Source: Bacillus sp. BA3 (GTDB taxonomy: Bacteria; Bacillota; Bacilli; Bacillales; DSM-1321). From it: DNA of 64,000 bases. A program made the translations under genes and the position numbers. Below are positions 54,870-62,874 of this stretch, in pieces. The stretch lies in assembly GCA_002835675.1 (NCBI GenBank), contig PIZR01000003.1:496001-560000 (forward strand). The letters run 5' to 3'. Under the pieces are notes generated by a model. It was not told the origin of the DNA and made no database searches. It saw nothing but the letters and a program-made list of their open reading frames with translations. Numbering within the stretch: position 1 is the stretch's first letter; each line of letters opens with the position of its first letter.

Positions 54870-56222
54870 TCACCCTCTTGCAACAGCTGCACGAACAGCT
54901 TGTTCAAAAATTGCAGTGGCCTCGCGAAGCTGGGATTCCGTAACGATCAATGGAGGCAAGAACCTCACTACACTTCCATGTCTGCCGCCAACTTCGAGAA
55001 TCAACCCTCTTTGAAAACATTCCTGTTGAATGGCACTGGCAAGTTGCGAATCAGCAGGATGGCTCCCATTCGCATTTTGCGGTTCTTCATGATTGATCAT
55101 TTCCACACCGATCATTAATCCCCGGCCCCTGACATCCCCGATCTGCGGAATATCTTTTTGCAAATCTTTTAAAATATCCTTTAAGATTTCTCCCATTTTA
55201 GCGGCATGCTCCACAAGATTCGTCTCTTTCATGTATTTTAAAGTTGCTGTTCCCGCTGCCATCGCCATTTGATTTCCGCGGAATGTACCGATATGTGCAC
55301 CTGGAGACCATAAATCCAGCTCTTTGTTATAAATAACCACCGATAATGGAAGACTTCCGCCTATTGCTTTGGATAGTACAAGAACATCCGGAACGATACC
55401 TGCATGTTCAAACGCAAACATTTTCCCTGTACGGCCGATACCTGATTGAACTTCGTCGATAATTAGCGGAATGCCCTTCTCTTTCGTTATTCTCCTGATT
55501 TCCTTAAGCCATGGAATTGGAGCTGGAATGGAACCTCCCTCGCCTTGTACTGCCTCCAAAATCATTCCTGCAGGCGCCAATAATCCTGATTCGGGATCGT
55601 TCAATAGATTTTCTATATACTGGCTGCTGATTTTATGGCTTTCTTCTCCGCCTATTCCAAAGGGACAGCGATATTGATAGGGATACGGCAGGAATTGTAC
55701 ATCCGGCATCAACCCTTGTATTTTTTCCTTTGGCTTTGTATTGCCGCTGATTGACATCGTTGCATGCGTTGCCCCGTGGTAGGCTCCTTGGAAGGATAAT
55801 ATGCTTCTATTGCCTGTCGCTGTTTTAACCAGTTTAAGTGCTGCCTCAATGGCATCTCCGCCAGTAGGACCACAGAATTGAATTTTTGCATTTTTCCTGA
55901 ATTCCTCAGGCAGGCATTCAAAAATTTCATCGACGAACTGCTCTTTGATCGGCGTCGTAAAGTCCAATGTATGTAAAGGACGTTTATCCTTAAGAACTTT
56001 TTCCATTGCTTCAAGCACAGCCGGATGATTGTGTCCGAGCGCTAATGTTCCAGCCCCGGCAAGAAAATCAATATATCGTTTTCCATCCATGTCCGTTAGG
56101 TAAATTCCCTCCGCTTGATCGATCGCCATGGGTAATCTTCTAGGATAAGATCGGGCATTTGATTCCCTTGTATTTTGTTGTTCCAGTAGTTGATCATTTT
56201 TTGTAAGCATATTCGTTACCAT
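54870..56222 (-). CDS. rhbA: Diaminobutyrate--2-oxoglutarate aminotransferase (RhbA-like)
   Basis: A 450-residue class III PLP aminotransferase making L-2,4-diaminobutyrate from aspartate semialdehyde and glutamate. Motifs: FLAGAGTLALGHNHP, FCGPTGGDAIEAALKL (phosphate pocket), IIDEVQSGIGRTGKMFAFEHAG (catalytic Asp) and LSKAIGGSLPLS (Schiff-base Lys). ATG 56222 has GGAGGTT upstream. First gene of the siderophore operon, expressed from a promoter embedded in Fur-type operators. The same gene type can serve ectoine synthesis, but ectB-type neighbours are absent. Confidence 0.94.
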   Translation of the reverse strand: MVTNMLTKNDQLLEQQNTRESNARSYPRRLPMAIDQAEGIYLTDMDGKRYIDFLAGAGTLALGHNHPAVLEAMEKVLKDKRPLHTLDFTTPIKEQFVDEIFECLPEEFRKNAKIQFCGPTGGDAIEAALKLVKTATGNRSILSFQGAYHGATHATMSISGNTKPKEKIQGLMPDVQFLPYPYQYRCPFGIGGEESHKISSQYIENLLNDPESGLLAPAGMILEAVQGEGGSIPAPIPWLKEIRRITKEKGIPLIIDEVQSGIGRTGKMFAFEHAGIVPDVLVLSKAIGGSLPLSVVIYNKELDLWSPGAHIGTFRGNQMAMAAGTATLKYMKETNLVEHAAKMGEILKDILKDLQKDIPQIGDVRGRGLMIGVEMINHEEPQNANGSHPADSQLASAIQQECFQRGLILEVGGRHGSVVRFLPPLIVTESQLREATAIFEQAVRAAVARG

Positions 56223-56247
56223 AGTGAACCTCCATGTATTGAATTAA

Positions 56248-56306
56248 TTGAGAATAATTATCATTATCATGGACTTTATTCTACTGATAATGATAATTAT
56301 TCTCAA
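56248..56306. promoter_or_regulatory. Fur-type operator dyad and promoter of the siderophore operon
   Basis: Two 22-bp arms (56248-56269 and 56285-56306) are perfect reverse complements with a 15-bp centre. Each arm contains GATAATGATAAT-type Fur hexamers. On the minus strand, -35 TTGAGA (56306-56301) and -10 TAGAAT (56283-56278) are exactly 17 bp apart, so one Fur site fills the spacer and the other covers the transcription start. Strong iron repression is expected. Confidence 0.9.
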
Positions 56307-56349
56307 TGAGTAAATTCACTCATTTTTCTTCTATTAAATTCCAATAAAA

Positions 56350-56425
56350 TTAAGAAAAGGTTAAAACTGGGGCCTATTCTCTATTAATCTATTGAATATA
56401 AAAATGTTGTTAAGGTTTTATTAAG
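56350..56425 (+). promoter_or_regulatory. Two OmpR-type direct repeats upstream of the VTC operon
   Basis: TTAAG-N6-TTAAA at 56350-56365 and TTAAG-N6-TTAAG at 56410-56425, each with 11-bp period. The second ends eight bases before TATAAG, a likely -10, followed by the GGAAAGGGAGG ribosome site and ATG 56479. Pattern and placement match the elements at 24753 and 29733. Confidence 0.55.
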
Positions 56426-56478
56426 ATTCTGTTTATAAGCTGAATGCATTCAAAAATCAAGGAAAGGGAGGAACAACA

Positions 56479-57162
56479 ATGAATGGTTTAAAGGGAAGGC
56501 GGGAGCTCAAACATGCAATCACCAAGGCGGATTGTCATTTATTAAGAAAAAATCTGCAAAACTTCATGAGGCTTGATCCGCATGGGCTGGATGGGAAATA
56601 TTTAATTCGAAGTGTCTATTTCGATAACTTTGACAATAAAATCCTGCGGCAAAAAACAGAAGGATTCTATCACAGGGATAAGTTCAGGGCTAGACTTTAT
56701 GATCATAATACCGATTTCATCAATCTAGAAAAAAAGAGTAAGCGGAATAACCTTACCTATAAACAGAAGTGCAGGCTTTCTGCCGAGGAATACGAACGGA
56801 TCCGTTCTGGGGATATAGATTGGATGTCCGAAGATTCAAGGGATATACTCAGGGACTTATACGTTCAAATGACCCTTTTCCAAATCAAGCCGACAACCGT
56901 CGTTGACTATGAAAGGGAGGTATTCATCTTTGAGTACGGAAATGTGCGGGTCACCTTTGACAGTAATGTGAAAACGAGCTATCGGGATACGGACTTCCTG
57001 AATCCCGAATTAATCGTGGTTGATGCTTTAGACCCGAATTGTGTCATCCTGGAAATAAAGTTTGACGAATTTCTTCCGGATATCATCAAACAATTGTTAT
57101 CCATCATCGATACTAGAAAAACGGCTTTTTCAAAATACCAACTAAGCAGAAGATACGGCTGA
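56479..57162 (+). CDS. VTC-domain protein (polyphosphate polymerase-like)
   Basis: A 227-residue soluble tunnel-fold VTC domain, the catalytic fold of yeast Vtc4 that makes polyphosphate. Charged strands lining the tunnel are visible: RRELKHAI, YLIRSVYFDNFD, HRDKFRARLYD, NLEKKSKRN, YKQKCRL, DYEREVFIF and VILEIKFDEFLP (metal-site Glu). GGAAAGGGAGG precedes ATG 56479. First of three genes with DUF4956 and CotH, a combination I know from other Firmicutes. Whether bacterial members polymerise phosphate is not established here. Confidence 0.88.
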   Translation: MNGLKGRRELKHAITKADCHLLRKNLQNFMRLDPHGLDGKYLIRSVYFDNFDNKILRQKTEGFYHRDKFRARLYDHNTDFINLEKKSKRNNLTYKQKCRLSAEEYERIRSGDIDWMSEDSRDILRDLYVQMTLFQIKPTTVVDYEREVFIFEYGNVRVTFDSNVKTSYRDTDFLNPELIVVDALDPNCVILEIKFDEFLPDIIKQLLSIIDTRKTAFSKYQLSRRYG

Positions 57163-57194
57163 TTGAGCAAACATAATATTTGGAGGAATAGTAA

Positions 57195-57890
57195 ATGGAT
57201 ACGACGACAACTAGCACCACCTTTAATGATATTTTCAAATCAAGCTTTTTGGACAAGACCGAGAGCTTTTCAATCATTGACTCCCTAATTGGATTACTGT
57301 TGGCATTTGCCATCGGGTTGTTCATTTACGTCATTTATAAGAAGACCTTTTCAGGTGTGATGTACTCACACAATTTCAATATATCCCTCATCATCATGAC
57401 AATGGCCACGGCTTTGATCATCATGGGCATATCAACGAATATTGTTATCTCCCTTGGTATGGTCGGTGCACTCTCAATCGTACGATTCAGAACGCCTATC
57501 AAAGATCCCATGGATTTGGTCTTCCTATTCTGGGCAGCGGCCTCCGGGATTTTATGCGGGGCAGGACTAATTCCGCTGGTTATTATCGGTGCCATCTTAA
57601 TAGGTATCGTCATGCTCATATTTGCCAATCGGATCACTGTTGAAAATCCATTTTTATTAATCGTTAAATATTCAGATGCTTCAATTGAAAAAACGTTGGA
57701 AGAAATGATATCCAGCAAGGTGAAAAAGCATTCCGTCAAATCGAAATCCGTCATGGCGGATAATAACCTCGAAGTGACATATGAAATTCGATTAAAAGAT
57801 AATAATGCCGAATTCATTAATCAAGTCAAGGACATGAACAGCGTTCACTCTGCCATCATGTTAAGTTATGATGGCAACTTCACAGCTTAA
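57195..57890 (+). CDS. DUF4956 membrane protein
   Basis: A 231-residue protein with about four membrane helices in the first 150 residues (for example LIGLLLAFAIGLFIYVIY, FNISLIIMTMATALIIMGI, and GILCGAGLIPLVIIGAILIG). A conserved-looking cytoplasmic loop RFRTPIKDPMDLVFLFWA lies between them, and a soluble C-terminal domain of ~75 residues follows. That is the DUF4956 layout; its function is unknown. It starts 32 bp after the VTC gene behind TTGGAGGAAT and is probably the membrane partner of the VTC protein. Confidence 0.87.
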   Translation: MDTTTTSTTFNDIFKSSFLDKTESFSIIDSLIGLLLAFAIGLFIYVIYKKTFSGVMYSHNFNISLIIMTMATALIIMGISTNIVISLGMVGALSIVRFRTPIKDPMDLVFLFWAAASGILCGAGLIPLVIIGAILIGIVMLIFANRITVENPFLLIVKYSDASIEKTLEEMISSKVKKHSVKSKSVMADNNLEVTYEIRLKDNNAEFINQVKDMNSVHSAIMLSYDGNFTA

Positions 57891-57959
57891 GATAGATGGC
57901 GGACATAAATATCCATGCCCACCCCTCTATATAAGACTACAGGAGGAAGGAGCCAAGGC

Positions 57960-59681
57960 ATGTTAAAAACAAGATATGTTGTAGCGACCATTGGATTATT
58001 GATAATGATTTTTATAGCAGTGATGTTCTTCCTTCCCAATCTTCAAGTTGAAAAAGCCACTAAAGGAAATACTTATACAGAATCTGTATTTGATCAAAGT
58101 AAGGTGACAACCGTGGATATAACATTGGCTGAAGAGGATTTGGATTCCATCCTGGATAACCCTACTGAAAAGGAGATCGTAAATGCCGACGTAACGATAG
58201 ATGGGGAGACGGTTAAAAACGTGGGGTTTCGCACCAAGGGAAACCTTTCCTTGAATTCCGTTGTTCAAATGGGAGATTCCGATCGTTACAGCTGGAAGAT
58301 AGACTTTGATTATTATCAGGAAGATCAAGATTTACACGGCCTGAAGAAGTTGGCCCTAAACAATAATTACAGTGATCCAACCTATATGAGAGAATACCTT
58401 TCCTATGAATTAATGGATAAGATGGGCATAGCGACTCCAGGACATTCCTATATGTACGTGACCATCAACGGAAAGGAATGGGGCCTTTATCTAGGGGTGG
58501 AAGCTATAGAAGAAACCTTTCTGAATACCAACTTCACTGATGGCACAGGCGATCTCTATTATCCGGATGGTACGGGAAGCGATTTAAAGTGGATCAGCGA
58601 AGACATTGATGACTACACAGGATTAAACTTGAAAACAAACGATAATTCGGACCAATCCTCCATGATCAAAATGCTCGATGCCATCAATAATGGCGGGAAT
58701 CTGGAGGAAGTCCTGGATGTCGATGAGATGCTGCGCTATTTCGCAGCCAATACTGCCCTTGTCAACCTCGATCACTATCAAGGAGATAAAAAGCACAATT
58801 ACTACCTGTATGAAGAGAACGGGGTCTTTTCGATATTGCCTTGGGACTATAATATGTCATTTGGAGGTTATTCCGGAGGAGGCGGGCGACTGGCGGGCGA
58901 CTCTGATCAAGAAACCGCTGACCAAAAAAATGGAACGGCTGCTGAGGGTAACGCCGATGCCGCTAAGCAGGATGACAAGGAACCCCTTGGAGGGGCACCG
59001 AATATGAACGGTGGCGGAATGATGGATATGAGCTCAAATTTCATGAATGAAAGTAATATCAACTTCAGCATTACCGAGCCTGTTTCAGGTACAACCCTTG
59101 AAGAGCGCCCTTTATTGAATGCCCTGCTTTCCAACGACGAGTACCGTGAAAAATATTATGATTATCTAAATGACATTGCCACAGATTTTTTCTCTGAAGA
59201 AAATATGACAGCAATGACCACTGAAATTACTAAATTGATCACATCATATGTGAAAAAGGACCCGACCAAGTTTTATACAATGGACGAGTATACAGAAGCA
59301 ACGTCAGGCGAGGAAACCCTGATTGACTTCGCTGTCAAACGTGCTGAATCAATATTGGCACAGCTTTCAGGAGATTTGGTCGTGAAAGCCGAGACAGAAA
59401 GCAGTATGGGCGGCGGAGCTCCTAATATCGGCGATGACGCAAATGCAGGCCAGCAATCGCCAAACATGGGTGGCGAGAATGGGGCTGCGATGCAGCCACC
59501 GGACATGGACCGGGGCGGGAATGGTGCACCTCCTGGTTTAACCGGGAACATGGCCCAAAAGGGGGCAGGTAACAGCGCCTCATCAAAAGATACGATCATT
59601 CTATCTTCCGTGCTTCTAATCTTACTATTAGGTGCAATGGCTTTCGCCCACTTCTTTAAACGAAGAGGTAAAAAAGGATAA
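57960..59681 (+). CDS. CotH-family protein kinase-like, membrane-anchored, with Gly/Met-rich tail
   Basis: A 573-residue protein from ATG 57960 (AGGAGGAAGGAG upstream). Signal anchor VVATIGLLIMIFIAVMFFL, then a CotH domain: GFRTKGNLSLNS, DLHGLKKLALNNNYSDPTYMREYLSYELM, WGLYLGVEAIEE, and the catalytic-type ILPWDYNMSFGGY. CotH proteins are atypical kinases that phosphorylate exported spore-coat proteins. Two low-complexity segments rich in Gly, Pro, Asn and Met follow (around residues 330-370 and 500-550), then a C-terminal helix (IILSSVLLILLLGAMAFAHFF) and basic KRRGKKG. So the kinase domain is outside, tethered at both ends. Last gene of the VTC operon. Confidence 0.92.
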   Translation: MLKTRYVVATIGLLIMIFIAVMFFLPNLQVEKATKGNTYTESVFDQSKVTTVDITLAEEDLDSILDNPTEKEIVNADVTIDGETVKNVGFRTKGNLSLNSVVQMGDSDRYSWKIDFDYYQEDQDLHGLKKLALNNNYSDPTYMREYLSYELMDKMGIATPGHSYMYVTINGKEWGLYLGVEAIEETFLNTNFTDGTGDLYYPDGTGSDLKWISEDIDDYTGLNLKTNDNSDQSSMIKMLDAINNGGNLEEVLDVDEMLRYFAANTALVNLDHYQGDKKHNYYLYEENGVFSILPWDYNMSFGGYSGGGGRLAGDSDQETADQKNGTAAEGNADAAKQDDKEPLGGAPNMNGGGMMDMSSNFMNESNINFSITEPVSGTTLEERPLLNALLSNDEYREKYYDYLNDIATDFFSEENMTAMTTEITKLITSYVKKDPTKFYTMDEYTEATSGEETLIDFAVKRAESILAQLSGDLVVKAETESSMGGGAPNIGDDANAGQQSPNMGGENGAAMQPPDMDRGGNGAPPGLTGNMAQKGAGNSASSKDTIILSSVLLILLLGAMAFAHFFKRRGKKG

Positions 59682-59699
59682 TAGACTTACGAAAAACTG

Positions 59700-59730
59700 A
59701 GGTATCCCTAAAATTCGGGATACCTTTTTT
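59700..59730 (+). terminator. Terminator of the VTC-DUF4956-CotH operon
   Basis: Stem AGGTATCCC / GGGATACCT with an 8-base loop and T6 tail, 19 bp after the CotH stop. Confidence 0.93.
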
Positions 59731-59974
59731 GAATGGCGTATAGGCATTCTCCGGGTTATTCCTCCACATTTGAATTATTTTTAGCTACTAATCAATATAA
59801 AATACCCTTATTTGGTATAAAATAGTAAAATAGAGAGGTAAATGAACCTCTATCCTGAGGATTGTTCACTTGTTTATCATTTGATTTTAGTGGGTAAAGA
59901 TTTCCATTATCACTTTTTCCGATCGCATTAGTTTCACTATTGTTAAAAACAGGTCGGTGTCAGGGGGGGAACGG

Positions 59975-61438
59975 ATGAAAAGAAATCATACGATGATGCA
60001 ATTTTTTGAGTGGCATCTTGAGGCAGATGGTTCTCATTGGGAAAGATTGAAATATTCAGCCTCAAAGTTGAAGGATATAGGAATTGACTGCGTTTGGCTT
60101 CCGCCAGTCACCAAAGGGCAATCCGTTGGGGATAATGGATATGGAATATATGACGGTTACGATTTGGGGGAATTTGACCAAAAAGGAACCGTTCGTACCA
60201 AATATGGAACCAAAGATGAATTGCTGCAAGCAATAGCCACCTGTCATAACTACGGACTTTGCGTTTATATCGATTTAGTCATGAACCATAAGGCAGGAGC
60301 TGACGGAACCGAAAAATTTGAGGTGATTGAAGTCAATCCAGACAACCGTATGGAAGATATTTCAGAACCATTCGAAATGGAAGGCTGGACCAAATTCGAT
60401 TTTCCGGGACGTAAAAATAAATACTCTGACTTTAAGTGGAACCATACTCATTTCAATGGTACAGACTATGATGCCGAAAACGACAAAATGGGTGTATTTC
60501 GCATCACAGGCGAAAATAAGCACTGGAATAAGCATGTCATCGATGAATTCGGAAACTACGATTATTTAATGTTTGCCAACATCGATTACAGCCTGCCGGA
60601 AGTTCGCAAGGAAATGATTAGCTGGGGAAAATGGATGGTTGATACGTTAAAGTGTGATGGTTTTCGTTTGGACGCCGTTAAACATATCGATTATGAATTC
60701 ATCAACGAATTTCTCCAAGAACTCATTCCTTATACAAAGGAACATTTTTTCATGGTCGGCGAATTTTGGAAGGCGGATGTTAAAGCCTGTCAAACTTACT
60801 TAGAGCAAACCAATCATGACCTCAACTTGTTCGATGTTTCCCTGCATTATAAATTTCATGAGGCCTCAAACGCAGGAACAGACTTCGACCTCTCAACCAT
60901 CTTTGATGATACCCTCGTCCAAACCAATCCAGCAGAGGCTGTCACTTTTGTCGATAACCATGACTCCCAGCCTCATGAATCCCTGGAGTCTTGGGTAAAG
61001 GACTGGTTCAAGCCATCGGCATATGCACTTACCTTGCTTAGACTTTGCGGTTATCCGTGTGTCTTTTACGGAGACTATTATGGAATCGGCGGACCTTCTC
61101 CGGTGCCTGGGAAAAAGGATATCCTGGATCGCCTATTATTCGCTAGGTATGAAAAAGCTTACGGAGAACAAACCGATTACTTTGATGATCCAAATACGAT
61201 AGGCTGGGTCCGGCACGGAGTTGAAGAGCTAGAAGGCTCGGGGTGTGCGGTCATTATCTCTAATGGAGATCACAACAGTGAAAAAAGGATGTTCGTCGGT
61301 GAACATCGGGCTGGTGAAATCTGGAGTGATTTAACCTATCATAGAGATGACCACATCACCATTGAAGAAGATGGGTTCGCGACATTCCCCGTTCATGGAA
61401 AAAGCGTATCTGTATGGGCCTTGAATAATCCACTCTAA
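59975..61438 (+). CDS. Cytoplasmic alpha-amylase (GH13)
   Basis: A 487-residue GH13 glucan 1,4-alpha-glucosidase/alpha-amylase related to liquefying amylases. It lacks a signal peptide and begins directly with MMQFFEWH. Conserved regions: DLVMNHKAGAD (region I), GFRLDAVKH (nucleophile Asp, region II), MVGEFW (acid/base Glu, region III) and FVDNHDSQP (region IV). Region B calcium-binding features are present (NHTHFNGTDYD). ATG 59975 follows AGGGGGGGAACGG. Intracellular location suggests work on imported maltodextrin or glycogen. Monocistronic or followed by peptidase T after 140 bp without a terminator. Confidence 0.94.
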   Translation: MKRNHTMMQFFEWHLEADGSHWERLKYSASKLKDIGIDCVWLPPVTKGQSVGDNGYGIYDGYDLGEFDQKGTVRTKYGTKDELLQAIATCHNYGLCVYIDLVMNHKAGADGTEKFEVIEVNPDNRMEDISEPFEMEGWTKFDFPGRKNKYSDFKWNHTHFNGTDYDAENDKMGVFRITGENKHWNKHVIDEFGNYDYLMFANIDYSLPEVRKEMISWGKWMVDTLKCDGFRLDAVKHIDYEFINEFLQELIPYTKEHFFMVGEFWKADVKACQTYLEQTNHDLNLFDVSLHYKFHEASNAGTDFDLSTIFDDTLVQTNPAEAVTFVDNHDSQPHESLESWVKDWFKPSAYALTLLRLCGYPCVFYGDYYGIGGPSPVPGKKDILDRLLFARYEKAYGEQTDYFDDPNTIGWVRHGVEELEGSGCAVIISNGDHNSEKRMFVGEHRAGEIWSDLTYHRDDHITIEEDGFATFPVHGKSVSVWALNNPL

Positions 61439-61579
61439 AAAGAGATAGCAAGGAACGGCATGTCTTTTGCAGATATGCTGTTCTTTGCTGATTACACCAC
61501 CCAAGAAGGTTTGGAAAAAGATAATTTTTCCATTCCGGTCAATCATGGTAAGATAAGGGAAAAAGGAGTTGAAGGAAAA

Positions 61580-62815
61580 GTGAAAAATGAAATCATTGAA
61601 AGATTCACTTCTTATGTGAAAGTGGATACCCAATCGAATGAGGAAAATCCCTCATGCCCTTCTACACCCGGACAGCTGACCTTGGCAAATGCATTGGTCA
61701 AGGAACTTCAATCCATTGGGATGAAGGATGTGACAATTGATGGGAACGGCTATGTCATGGCAACCTTGCCAGCCAATTCAAATAAGGATGTCCCGACAAT
61801 CGGTTTCTTGGCCCATGTCGATACAGCAACGGATTTCACTGGAAAAGATGTAAAACCGCAAATCGTTGACAACTATGATGGCAAAGATCTTACTTTACAT
61901 GAAAAATTGGATGTCATTCTTTCACCTGATGATTTTCCTTCGCTTAAGAACTATAAAGGGCATACCTTGATTACGACGGATGGGACAACCCTGTTGGGAG
62001 CAGATAATAAGGCTGGAATTGCCGAAATCATGACTGCCATGGATTACTTGATTCAGCATCCGGAAATCAAGCATGGAAAAATCCGTGTTGCTTTTACTCC
62101 CGATGAGGAAATCGGAAGGGGGCCCCATAAGTTTGATGTAGATGCTTTTGGTGCCCAATTTGCCTACACCGTGGACGGCGGCCCACTTGGAGAACTTGAA
62201 TATGAAAGCTTCAATGCAGCATCGGCCAAAATCCTGATCAAAGGGACGAATATTCACCCTGGTACGGCTAAAGGAAAAATGGTCAATTCAGCCAAAATAG
62301 CAATGGAATTCCATAATAGGCTCCCAGTGGCGGAAGCACCGGAATATACGGAGGGTTACGAAGGATTTTATCATCTGCTTTCATTTCACGGTGATGTGGA
62401 GGAGACCAAGCTTTCTTACATCATCAGGGATTTCGACCGCCAAAAATTTAATGACCGCAAGGAATATATAACAAAAGTAAGCGAGGATTTAAAAGAAAAA
62501 TATGGGCAAAACCGGATCCAGCTTGAATTACACGACCAATACTTCAACATGAAGGAAAAAATTGAGCCCGTTAAGGAAATCGTGGATATTGCCCATGAAG
62601 CAATGGAGAAACTCGATATAAAACCGAAAATCTCACCAATACGCGGTGGTACGGACGGTTCTCAATTATCTTATATGGGACTGCCAACACCCAACATCTT
62701 TACGGGCGGGGAGAACTTTCATGGCAAATATGAATTTATTTCCGTCGATAATATGCTACTGGCCACTAAGGTTATCGTTGGCATTGCATCGCTTTTTGAA
62801 GAAAAGGCAAAGTAG
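61580..62815 (+). CDS. pepT: Peptidase T (tripeptide aminopeptidase)
   Basis: A 411-residue M20B di-zinc aminopeptidase. Metal and catalytic motifs are [11 protein letters not shown] (His ligand, catalytic Asp), [12 protein letters not shown] (bridging Asp), [10 protein letters not shown] (catalytic Glu and Glu ligand), [13 protein letters not shown] and [13 protein letters not shown] (final His ligand). GTG 61580 is used because the PepT N-terminus ([18 protein letters not shown]) begins there and GGAGTTGAAGGAAAA precedes it; the frame's earlier start at 61460 would add 40 unrelated residues. Length is the family norm. Ends at a strong convergent terminator. Confidence 0.95.
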   Translation: MKNEIIERFTSYVKVDTQSNEENPSCPSTPGQLTLANALVKELQSIGMKDVTIDGNGYVMATLPANSNKDVPTIGFLAHVDTATDFTGKDVKPQIVDNYDGKDLTLHEKLDVILSPDDFPSLKNYKGHTLITTDGTTLLGADNKAGIAEIMTAMDYLIQHPEIKHGKIRVAFTPDEEIGRGPHKFDVDAFGAQFAYTVDGGPLGELEYESFNAASAKILIKGTNIHPGTAKGKMVNSAKIAMEFHNRLPVAEAPEYTEGYEGFYHLLSFHGDVEETKLSYIIRDFDRQKFNDRKEYITKVSEDLKEKYGQNRIQLELHDQYFNMKEKIEPVKEIVDIAHEAMEKLDIKPKISPIRGGTDGSQLSYMGLPTPNIFTGGENFHGKYEFISVDNMLLATKVIVGIASLFEEKAK

Positions 62816-62834
62816 CATGATACCTGTTTATTGA

Positions 62835-62865
62835 AAAACCCCCAGACTCCAAGTCTGGGGGTTTT
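62835..62865. terminator. Bidirectional terminator between pepT and the catalase gene
   Basis: Arms AAAACCCCCAGACT / AGTCTGGGGGTTTT (14 bp) with a 3-base loop; A- and T-runs serve both convergent genes. Confidence 0.95.
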
Positions 62866-62874
62866 GATTCAATA

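Noticed and set aside
54870-56222. Ectoine-type EctB reading of the diaminobutyrate aminotransferase
   Set aside because: No ectA or ectC nearby; the adjoining decarboxylase and siderophore synthetases and the Fur sites fix the siderophore context.
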